11,016 nt of DNA from the NCBI GenBank assembly GCA_902488555.1, contig CABTWT010000031.1, positions 1-11,016 on the forward strand, in the 5' to 3' direction. This DNA comes from an uncultured Anaerococcus sp. (GTDB lineage: Bacteria; Bacillota_A; Clostridia; Tissierellales; Peptoniphilaceae). The position numbers and the translations under genes were made by a program. The notes below the pieces were generated by a model. The model worked only from the letters and a program-made list of their open reading frames with translations, was not told the DNA's origin and did not search any database. Shown piece after piece: positions 1-6,771 of the stretch; positions within the stretch are counted from its first letter, which is position 1; the number at the start of each line of letters is the position of its first letter.

Positions 1-99
1 CATTAATTCATATCTTTCTTTAGGGGATAAAAAATCGCTCATCCTTGTTTTACAGTTTTCTAGATTCGGTGCTTTAGTAAAAAATATTAATTTGTCCAT
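1..99 (-). CDS. DUF2064/TIGR04282-like transferase, N-terminus only (cut by window start)
   Basis: Reading in from ATG at 99-97, 33 codons stay open to the window edge. The peptide starts MDKLIFFTKAP and contains KTR at residues 17-19. This matches the N-terminus of the DUF2064 family (TIGR04282, glycosyltransferase A-like fold), whose consensus is a hydrophobic strand, then F-x-K-x-P, then G-x-x-K-T-R-L. In this fold that segment contacts the nucleotide. Members are annotated as rSAM/selenodomain-associated or arsenosugar-biosynthesis transferases, but the real substrate is usually unknown. Two consensus positions differ here: the glycine before KTR is Glu and the leucine after it is Met. 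The start is preceded only by a weak AGAG. It lies about 20 nt beyond the nifJ terminator, in the same direction. The family call rests on a short peptide; a CofC/MobA-like nucleotidyltransferase is the alternative. Confidence 0.7.
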   Translation of the reverse strand, partial: MDKLIFFTKAPNLENCKTRMSDFLSPKERYELM

Positions 100-117
100 T
101 TTTTCTCTATTAATCTT

Positions 118-148
118 AAAAAAAATCGCCATAGTAATATGGCGATTT
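118..148 (-). terminator. Intrinsic terminator of nifJ
   Basis: A perfect 10-bp inverted repeat (123-132 with 139-148, arms AAATCGCCAT/ATGGCGATTT) can extend to 11 bp over a 4-nt loop. Read on the minus strand, the stem is followed by a run of U from the A-tract at 118-125. It begins 11 nt after the nifJ stop codon, which fits a Rho-independent terminator for nifJ. Confidence 0.9.
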
Positions 149-159
149 AATTTTCTTTT

Positions 160-3100
160 TTATTTTCCAGCTAATCTCTTGTATGTTTCATATCTATCGT
201 TAGCAGCTTTTTCTGCTTCTTGATATAATTCATCTGCTGTTTCTGGGAATGATCTCTTAAGTGATGAGTATCTAACTTCTCCTTGAATAAATTCTTGGAA
301 TGATTCGCTAGGTTCTTTAGAATCTAAAGTAAATGGATTCTTTCCTTCATCAGCTAGTCTTGGATCAAATCTCCATAAGTGCCAGTAACCAGCATTTACT
401 GCTTGTTTTTCTCTATATTGAGATTTGCCCATACCCATTCTAATACCATGGTTGATACATGGTGCGTATGCTATTACTAGAGATGGTCCATCATAGCTTT
501 CAGCTTCTTTGATTGCTTTTAGAGTTTGATTTTGGTTAGCACCCATAGCAACTTGTGCTACGTATACATAACCATAAGATGTCATCATTAAGCCTAAATC
601 TTTCTTACGTACTTTCTTACCTGAAGCAGCAAATTGTGCTACTGCTGAAAGTGGTGTAGCTTTAGATGATTGACCACCTGTATTTGAATAAACTTCAGTA
701 TCAAATACTAGAATATTGATGTTTTCACCACTTGCAAGAACATGGTCTACTCCACCAAATCCTATATCGTAACTCCAACCGTCACCACCAAAGATCCATA
801 ATGATTTTTTGATCATGTAATCTTTTAGGTTATAGATGTCTTTTAGTAGAGCCTTAGCTTCTTCATTATCTACATTTTCTTCTTGAAGGTTTAGAATCTT
901 AGCTGTTGCTTCTTTAGATGAGTTAACATCATCTTTTCCTTCTAACCATGCTTTGAATGCATCGTTTAGTGGAGTTTCTAGGTTAAGGTCTAAGAATGCG
1001 TTCATTCTTCTTTCTAGTAGAAGCATATTTGATTCCGCAGCTAGTTTGATACCATATCCGTATTCTGCAGCATCTTCAAATAGTGAGTTACCCCAAGCTG
1101 GACCCTTGCCTGATTCTTGGTTAATTGTATAAGACATTGCTGGTGCACTTGCTCCCCAGATTGAAGAACAACCTGTAGCATTGGCAATGTACATTCTATC
1201 ACCAAATAGTTGTGTAACTAGTTTAGCGTATGGAGTTTCACCACAACCTGCACAAGCGCCTGAGAATTCTAGTAGTGGTTGTTTAAATTGACTACCTTTA
1301 AGTGTCATATCATCCATTACATCTTCTTTATATCCAACTTCTTCGTGAGCGTATGTCCAGTTGTCTTTTTGGTTTTCTACTTGTTCTTCGAATGGTTTCA
1401 TTAGAAGAGCTTTTTCTGGAGCTGGACAAATATCAGAACAGTTTCCACAACCTGTACAGTCTAATGGAGATACTTGAATTCTAAATTCATATTCTTCCAT
1501 GCCCTTACCGATAGCTTTTTTAGTTTCAAAGCCTTCTGGTGCATTTGCTTTTTCATCTTCTGTTACTAGGAATGGTCTGATTACAGCGTGTGGACAAACA
1601 AATGAACATTGGTTACATTGGATACAGTTATCCAATTGCCATTCTGGTACATTTAGTGCGATTCCACGTTTTTCAACTTGTGTTGTACCTGATGGGAATT
1701 CACCATTTTCTAGGTTTAGTTTTGTAAATGCTGATACTGGGATGTCATCTTCTTTTTGTTCAATCATTGGTTTTAGGATTGTTTTAACAAATTCTGACAT
1801 TTCAACTTCAGATTTTTCAGGATCTTTTGCATCTGCCCAGCTAGCTGGAACTTCTACTTTAGTAGCTGCATTTAGTCCTGCATCAACTGCTGCATAGTTC
1901 ATATTAACTATGTCATCACCCTTGTGACCATAAGATTTAACTATTGAGTCTTTTAGGTATCCTACAGCTTCATCAATTGGAAGTACTTTAGATAGGTTAA
2001 AAAAGGCTGCTTGCATGATCATGTTTGTTCTTGAACCAAGTCCTATTTCTTGAGCAATGTGACTTGCATCAATGATGTAGAAATCAATATTGTGCTCAGC
2101 AAAATATCTTTTCATTTTCGCTGGTAGGTGACTATCTAATTCATCTTTGTCCCATACACAGTTTAGTAAGAATGTACCACCATCTTTTAGTCCTGCTAAA
2201 AGATCATATTGGTTTACATAGGCTTGTTTTGAACATGACATGAAGTCTGCTTCGTCAAGTAGGTATGTTGATTGGATTGGATTTTTACCAAATCTTAAGT
2301 GAGATACTGTTAGACCACCTGATTTTTTAGAGTCATAGTCAAAGTATCCTTGAGCGTACATGTCAGTGTTATCACCGATGATTTTGATCGCTTGTTTGTT
2401 AGCACCAACTGTACCATCAGATCCGAATCCCCAGAATTTACATCTTGTTGTTCCTTCTTGTCTAACTTTAAAGTCTTCTCTTTCAAGAGATGTATTTGTC
2501 ACATCATCTGTGATAGCTAGAGTGAAGTTATCTTTTGTATCTTCTTTGATTAGGTTATCAAATGCTGCTTTGATGTCGCCAGGAACTGTATCCTTGCTTG
2601 ATAGTCCGTAGATACCACCAAATATTTCTGGAGCGTTATCTACTCCGTAATAAGCAGATTTAACATCAAGGTATAGAGGTTGTCCTTCTGCACCTTGTTC
2701 TTTTGTTCTATCTAGAACAGCAATCTTCTTAACTGTTTGTGGGATTGCTTTGATTAGGTGTTCTTTTGAGAATGGTCTGTATAGGTGAACTTCAACTAAA
2801 CCAACTTTGTAACCATCTTTTGTTAAAACATCGATTGTTTCTCTGATTGTTTGGTTGACTGAACCCATAGCTACTAATACGTGTTCAGCATCAGCTGCAC
2901 CATAGTAGTTAAATAGACCATAGTCTGTTCCGATTAGTTCGTTAACTTGGTTCATGTAATCTTCTACTATACCAATCATGTCAGTATAAACTTGATTTCT
3001 AGAAACTGTTCTTTGGAAGAAGATGTTCTTTTCTGCTGTACCATTGAATTTTGGTCTTTCTGGGTTTAGTGAGTTGTTTTTGAACTCATCAACTGCATCA

Positions 3101-3696
3101 AAGTCTACAAATTCTTTAAGTGTATCATAATCCCAAACATTGATTTTTTGGATTTCATGGCTTGTTCTAAAACCATCAAAGAAGTTTACAAATGGTAGTC
3201 TACCTTTGATAGATGATGCGTGAGCTACTGGAGATAAGTCCATAACTTCTTGAACAGAGTTTGAACAAAGCATAGCACAACCTGTTTGTCTTGCAGCCAT
3301 AACATCTGAGTGGTCTCCATAGATAGAAAGTGCGTGTGTAGCTACAGTTCTAGCTGCAACGTGGAATACGCCTGGTAGTCTTTCTCCAGCAACCTTATAC
3401 ATGTTAGGTATCATTAGTAATAAACCTTGGCTGGCTGTATATGTAGTAGTTAGCGCTCCTGCTGCTAGTGAACCGTGAAATGCTGCTGCTGCACCTGCTT
3501 CAGATTGCATTTCCTTAACTATAACTTCTCTATCGAAGACATTTTTACGACCATTAGCCGCCCATACATCAACTGATTCTGGCATTGGTGAAGATGGTGT
3601 GATTGGGTAAATTGTTGCAACTTCTGTAAACGCATATGATACGTGAGCTGCAGCGGTATTACCGTCCATAGTCTTCATCGCTCTATTAATTGTCAT
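160..3696 (-). CDS. nifJ: Pyruvate:ferredoxin (flavodoxin) oxidoreductase, single-chain
   Basis: This cytoplasmic enzyme oxidises pyruvate with CoA to acetyl-CoA and CO2 and passes electrons to ferredoxin; it is the main pyruvate-cleaving step of many anaerobes. The 1178-residue chain is complete and in the family order. The pyruvate/TPP domain has YPITPSSPMPE (30-40) and E66. The CoA-binding region has FWGFGSDGTVGANK (421-434), and the EKR motif is at 675-677. Two ferredoxin-type 4Fe-4S sets follow: C691, C694, C697, C701 and C747, C750, C753, C757. Proximal-cluster cysteines are C815, C818, C843 and C1080. The TPP site has GDGWSYDIG (971-979) and SNTGGQ (1004-1009). The C-terminus ends at about the point where the Desulfovibrio africanus enzyme continues into its oxygen-protective extension, so that extension appears absent. 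ATG is preceded by AGGAGGT (3701-3707). It has its own promoter and terminator, so it is probably monocistronic and well expressed. Confidence 0.98.
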   Translation of the reverse strand: MTINRAMKTMDGNTAAAHVSYAFTEVATIYPITPSSPMPESVDVWAANGRKNVFDREVIVKEMQSEAGAAAAFHGSLAAGALTTTYTASQGLLLMIPNMYKVAGERLPGVFHVAARTVATHALSIYGDHSDVMAARQTGCAMLCSNSVQEVMDLSPVAHASSIKGRLPFVNFFDGFRTSHEIQKINVWDYDTLKEFVDFDAVDEFKNNSLNPERPKFNGTAEKNIFFQRTVSRNQVYTDMIGIVEDYMNQVNELIGTDYGLFNYYGAADAEHVLVAMGSVNQTIRETIDVLTKDGYKVGLVEVHLYRPFSKEHLIKAIPQTVKKIAVLDRTKEQGAEGQPLYLDVKSAYYGVDNAPEIFGGIYGLSSKDTVPGDIKAAFDNLIKEDTKDNFTLAITDDVTNTSLEREDFKVRQEGTTRCKFWGFGSDGTVGANKQAIKIIGDNTDMYAQGYFDYDSKKSGGLTVSHLRFGKNPIQSTYLLDEADFMSCSKQAYVNQYDLLAGLKDGGTFLLNCVWDKDELDSHLPAKMKRYFAEHNIDFYIIDASHIAQEIGLGSRTNMIMQAAFFNLSKVLPIDEAVGYLKDSIVKSYGHKGDDIVNMNYAAVDAGLNAATKVEVPASWADAKDPEKSEVEMSEFVKTILKPMIEQKEDDIPVSAFTKLNLENGEFPSGTTQVEKRGIALNVPEWQLDNCIQCNQCSFVCPHAVIRPFLVTEDEKANAPEGFETKKAIGKGMEEYEFRIQVSPLDCTGCGNCSDICPAPEKALLMKPFEEQVENQKDNWTYAHEEVGYKEDVMDDMTLKGSQFKQPLLEFSGACAGCGETPYAKLVTQLFGDRMYIANATGCSSIWGASAPAMSYTINQESGKGPAWGNSLFEDAAEYGYGIKLAAESNMLLLERRMNAFLDLNLETPLNDAFKAWLEGKDDVNSSKEATAKILNLQEENVDNEEAKALLKDIYNLKDYMIKKSLWIFGGDGWSYDIGFGGVDHVLASGENINILVFDTEVYSNTGGQSSKATPLSAVAQFAASGKKVRKKDLGLMMTSYGYVYVAQVAMGANQNQTLKAIKEAESYDGPSLVIAYAPCINHGIRMGMGKSQYREKQAVNAGYWHLWRFDPRLADEGKNPFTLDSKEPSESFQEFIQGEVRYSSLKRSFPETADELYQEAEKAANDRYETYKRLAGK

Positions 3697-3744
3697 TAAG
3701 ACCTCCTAAAAATAATATAAGCTATTATCGTTAACACTACTTTA

Positions 3745-3773
3745 AGTATAATGATATTTATATCAAATGTCAA
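3745..3773 (-). promoter_or_regulatory. Sigma-A type promoter of nifJ
   Basis: On the minus strand a perfect -35 TTGACA (3773-3768) is followed after exactly 17 nt by -10 TATACT (3750-3745). Transcription should start near 3738, leaving a leader of roughly 40 nt that contains the AGGAGGT ribosome binding site. This is the best-matching promoter in the window, as expected for a central catabolic enzyme. Confidence 0.85.
3752..3765. repeat. Short inverted repeat in the nifJ promoter spacer (possible operator)
   Basis: TGATAT and ATATCA are perfect 6-bp inverted arms around a 2-bp centre, placed between the -35 and -10 of the nifJ promoter. Position and symmetry suit a repressor site, but such AT-rich palindromes also arise by chance. 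It does not fit the FNR (TTGAT-N4-ATCAA) or Rex (TTGTTAA-N4-TTAACAA) consensus. Confidence 0.35.
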
Positions 3774-3818
3774 CAGTTTATCAAAAACAAGGTTTTATAT
3801 TTTTTTATAATAATTTCC

Positions 3819-3852
3819 AAAAAAGCGACAATTTAAACCAAATCGTCGCTTT
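3819..3852 (-). terminator. Intrinsic terminator of the pepP-uvrC-hprK unit, overlapping the hprK stop codon
   Basis: Arms AAAGCGAC (3822-3829) and GTCGCTTT (3845-3852) form an 8-bp stem. After one mismatch a further 4 bp (3831-3834 with 3840-3843) close a 5-nt loop. On the minus strand the stem runs into UUUUUU (A-tract 3819-3824). The promoter-proximal arm is the last codons of hprK, and the TAA stop (3835-3833) lies inside the hairpin. Confidence 0.8.
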
Positions 3853-4894
3853 CATCTACTAATTCTTTGTGAAATATATTGTTTGTCATAGCCCTTGCTG
3901 CATTGTAACCAAAGTTTTTCTCTCTTTGGTTCATACAGGCAACCTCTACTATCATAGCAAGGTTCCTACCTGCCCTGACAGGAACAACCAGGTGTGGAAC
4001 TTTGACATCCAACATTTTTATATAATTTTCGTCAAGACCCAATCTATCGTACTCATAGTCTTCTTTCCATTGTTCTAGTTCTATGACTAGTTCAATTTGA
4101 GTGACTTTTTTAACAGATCCAGTACCATACAATCGTCTAACATTTACAATTCCAAGTCCACGAATTTCCATGTAATGGCGAATATTATCAGGTGCTGAGC
4201 CCATAAGTTTATTGTCTGTTGCAACAATATCTACCATATCATCAGCAACTAGCCTGTGGCCTCTATTTATCAAATCAAGGGCAGTTTCTGACTTACCCAC
4301 TGAAGATTTACCCATTATAAGTACTCCAATACCAAAGACTTCCAGAAGCTCCCCATGGACATTACTTTTTGGAGATAATTGATATTCTAGCTCATCTGAC
4401 AAATCAGAGATTAATTTTGTGGTTTTAGCAGGAGATCTAAGGACTGTCTTGTCATAATAATCAGCCAAATCCAGTATGTCTTGATGAATATCTGCATTAT
4501 AGGAAAATATACAAGCAGGTATTTTATAAGATAAAATTCCTCTAAATCTCTCATACTGGAGCTTGCTATCAAGACTAGTTAGGTAGGTGTATTCTACAGA
4601 CCCAATTATTTGAAGTCTTTTATACGGAAACTCTACAAGATATCCTGTTAATTGCAGACCAGGCCTATTTACATCAGCACTTGTTAAGGATATGTCATAG
4701 TAATCAGAAGACTGGTGGACAATCTCAAGACCCAAGCTTTCCACAACGCTGTGAAGTTTGACACTTCGTTCTTCGTTGGCATTTATAAGCTCCTTGACTA
4801 CGACCTTACTTTCATCCACATCGTCTTCTATGGGTTGGTCAAAACCACTATTGGTATATTCGTTTTCTTTTGATTTATCTTTATTTTCTGTCAA
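3833..4894 (-). CDS. hprK: HPr kinase/phosphorylase
   Basis: This bifunctional enzyme phosphorylates HPr on Ser46 with ATP or pyrophosphate and removes the phosphate again. In Firmicutes this controls CcpA-dependent catabolite repression and PTS sugar uptake. The N-terminal HprK domain spans about 45-165. The kinase domain has the P-loop GKSSVGKS (195-202; usually GKSGVGKS), H180 and the acidic pair D218-D219 in HRLVADD, the family signature EIRGLGIVNV (243-252) and the C-terminal PVRAGRNLA (305-313). At 353 residues it is longer than the usual 310 or so because of an acidic, low-complexity N-terminal tail of about 40 residues. The start is TTG at 4894, with AGGAG at 4904-4900; the ATG closer to that site (4899) reads only ATG-TTT-TGA. 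It begins 14 nt after uvrC ends, and uvrC-hprK adjacency is, as I recall, common in clostridia. The family is certain; the exact start is likely. Confidence 0.96.
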   Translation of the reverse strand: MTENKDKSKENEYTNSGFDQPIEDDVDESKVVVKELINANEERSVKLHSVVESLGLEIVHQSSDYYDISLTSADVNRPGLQLTGYLVEFPYKRLQIIGSVEYTYLTSLDSKLQYERFRGILSYKIPACIFSYNADIHQDILDLADYYDKTVLRSPAKTTKLISDLSDELEYQLSPKSNVHGELLEVFGIGVLIMGKSSVGKSETALDLINRGHRLVADDMVDIVATDNKLMGSAPDNIRHYMEIRGLGIVNVRRLYGTGSVKKVTQIELVIELEQWKEDYEYDRLGLDENYIKMLDVKVPHLVVPVRAGRNLAMIVEVACMNQREKNFGYNAARAMTNNIFHKELVDESDDLV

Positions 4895-4899
4895 AACAT

Positions 4900-4904
4900 C
4901 TCCT
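4900..4904 (-). promoter_or_regulatory. Ribosome binding site of hprK (decides a TTG start)
   Basis: AGGAG lies 5 nt upstream of the TTG at 4894-4892. The ATG at 4899-4897 directly abuts the site and is out of frame with hprK, stopping after two codons, so TTG is the usable start. The site sits in the 14-nt gap after the uvrC stop, which suits translational coupling. Confidence 0.7.
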
Positions 4905-4908
4905 AATA

Positions 4909-6771
4909 CTAACCTTTTAGCCTGAAATACTTGTATATTTCTAAGGCTTGAGTCCTACCGACTAAAGGTACTTCCATAAGTTCTTCTACACTTGCTTTTT
5001 TGATATTGGATAAGGATTTGAAGTGCTTATATAAATTAGCTCGAGTCTTTTCACCAACGCCTTTTATATTATCAAGATCGCTTTTTTTCATGGTGTTTTG
5101 CATAAGTTTCCTATGGTAGTTTATAGCAAAACGGTGAGCCTCTTCTTGGATTTCATAAATTAATTTATAAACAGGATCACGCCTATCAATATAGATCTCT
5201 TTACCCTCGTAGATTATAGCACGAGTCGTATGCTTATCGTCTTTGACAAGGCCTGCAATATTAATATTAAGTCCATATTTTTTTAGTATTTCCTTTGCAG
5301 TAGAAACTTGACCCTTGCCCCCATCCATTAAAATCAGATCTGGCATCTTTCCAAAGCCTGTGTTGGTGTTGTCATTTTCAACTTCTTTTAGGCCATTTTT
5401 GAGTCGTCTATCGATAACTTCCTTTAGTGAACCATAGTCGTCTGGGCCTTCTATAGTTTTTATCTTAAATTTCCTGTATTCTTTTGGATTGGCAAGTCCA
5501 TCTTCAAAAACAACCATTGATCCTACTGATTGAACACCAGAAGTATTAGAAATATCATAAGCTTCTATCCTATAGATATCTTCTATAGCAAGGATTTCTT
5601 TAAGCTGCTTTAAGCCAGCAGACTTCTTTCTTTCTTTCTTTTCTATGCGCTTTTCATACTTGATGCGCATATCATTGGCATTGTTAATAGCCATATTCAG
5701 CAAATCTTTTTTCTTACCAAGTTTTGGTTTGTGTATATATACTTTTCTTCCCTTTTTTTGCGTCAAAAATTCATTGATAGTTGCCAAATCATTTGGTTCT
5801 ACTTCTATAAGAATTTCTTTTGGCACATACATTATATCAAGGTAAAACTGTTTCAAAAATGATGAATAAATCTCATCATCACTTTCCTTATAATCATTTT
5901 TGATTATAAAGTGTTGCCTATCTACAATCTTTCCTTTTCTCATCAAAAACACTTGCATTACTATAACGGCAGAACCCTTGCTCATGGCAATGATATCCAT
6001 ATCTTCGGCTGATTGGTCTGTTACATTTTGTCTTTCAGATATTACAGATAGGGCTCTGTAGTAATCTCTGTACATACTTGCCATTTCAAAGTTTAACTTG
6101 GAACTTTCTTTATTCATCCTAGCTAAAACCCAGTCAGAAATCTTACTTGATTTATTTTCCAAAAATAATCTAACATCAGTAATTGCAGCCATGTATCTAG
6201 CCTCGTCTTCATTTTTGATACAGGGAGCATTGCACTTTTTGATAAAATAATTTAAGCATGGCCTAGGCAAGGTCTGCCCCTTATCAAAGTCAAGATTACA
6301 GGTTCTAAATGGGTAATACAAGTGAAATAAGTCTATAGCATCATTTACTGCATAGGCGTCTGGATATGGGCCAAAATATAGGGCCTTATCATTGTGTATT
6401 TGTCTTACCTTTTGTATCCTAGGAAATTTCTCGTTTGTGATTTTAATATAGGGATATTGCTTATCATCTCTAAGGACTATGTTATATTTTGGCCTATTTT
6501 TCTTTATTAAGTTCGACTCTAAAACTAGAGCCTCAACTTCATTCTCTACTATAATGTATTCAAAATGGTCAATATGGGAGACCATGGCAAGGACCTTGGC
6601 CCCCTTATTTTTATTATTATCAAAGTATTGGCGAACTCTTTTTCTTAGAGATATGGCTTTACCGACATAGATGATTTCATCATCCTTATCCCTCATTATA
6701 TAGACGCCAGGTAGGTCTGGAAGTTCTTTTAACTTGTCCTTAACTTGTTTATTTGTCAAATTTCTTGGCAA
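4909..6771 (-). CDS. uvrC: Excinuclease ABC subunit C
   Basis: UvrC makes both incisions around DNA lesions handed over by UvrA-UvrB in nucleotide excision repair. All domains are visible in 620 residues. The GIY-YIG nuclease (about 18-95) has PGVY (21-24), YVGK (35-38) and R43. Four cysteines (C158, C172, C180, C184) match the iron-sulphur cluster reported for E. coli UvrC. A UVR helix follows near 205-240. The RNase H-like endonuclease has D406 (EAYDIS), D483 (LMDGGKGQ) and H546 (EEAHR). Two helix-hairpin-helix motifs lie at about 566-585 and 597-616. The start is uncertain: TTG at 6771 overlaps pepP by 16 nt, while TTG at 6759 (residue 5) would give a 4-nt TTGA overlap with the pepP stop. 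Neither has a good ribosome binding site, so translation is probably coupled to pepP. It is followed 14 nt later by hprK. Confidence 0.97.
   Translation of the reverse strand: MPRNLTNKQVKDKLKELPDLPGVYIMRDKDDEIIYVGKAISLRKRVRQYFDNNKNKGAKVLAMVSHIDHFEYIIVENEVEALVLESNLIKKNRPKYNIVLRDDKQYPYIKITNEKFPRIQKVRQIHNDKALYFGPYPDAYAVNDAIDLFHLYYPFRTCNLDFDKGQTLPRPCLNYFIKKCNAPCIKNEDEARYMAAITDVRLFLENKSSKISDWVLARMNKESSKLNFEMASMYRDYYRALSVISERQNVTDQSAEDMDIIAMSKGSAVIVMQVFLMRKGKIVDRQHFIIKNDYKESDDEIYSSFLKQFYLDIMYVPKEILIEVEPNDLATINEFLTQKKGRKVYIHKPKLGKKKDLLNMAINNANDMRIKYEKRIEKKERKKSAGLKQLKEILAIEDIYRIEAYDISNTSGVQSVGSMVVFEDGLANPKEYRKFKIKTIEGPDDYGSLKEVIDRRLKNGLKEVENDNTNTGFGKMPDLILMDGGKGQVSTAKEILKKYGLNINIAGLVKDDKHTTRAIIYEGKEIYIDRRDPVYKLIYEIQEEAHRFAINYHRKLMQNTMKKSDLDNIKGVGEKTRANLYKHFKSLSNIKKASVEELMEVPLVGRTQALEIYKYFRLKG

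Noticed and set aside
1302..2611. Several plus-strand open frames of 60-132 codons opposite nifJ.
   Set aside because: They are antisense shadows of a gene with full family motifs, lack ribosome binding sites and read as low-complexity sequence.
3721..3745. Possible Rex redox-repressor site near GTTAAC in the nifJ leader.
   Set aside because: Only one half-site roughly fits; the second half of the TTGTTAA-N4-TTAACAA consensus is absent.
4684..4782. Out-of-frame small frame inside hprK with AAGGAG (4795-4790) seven bases before an ATG, 32 residues long.
   Set aside because: It lies wholly inside a well-conserved coding gene, its peptide has no recognisable feature, and a purine-rich hexamer before an ATG is common in AT-rich genes.
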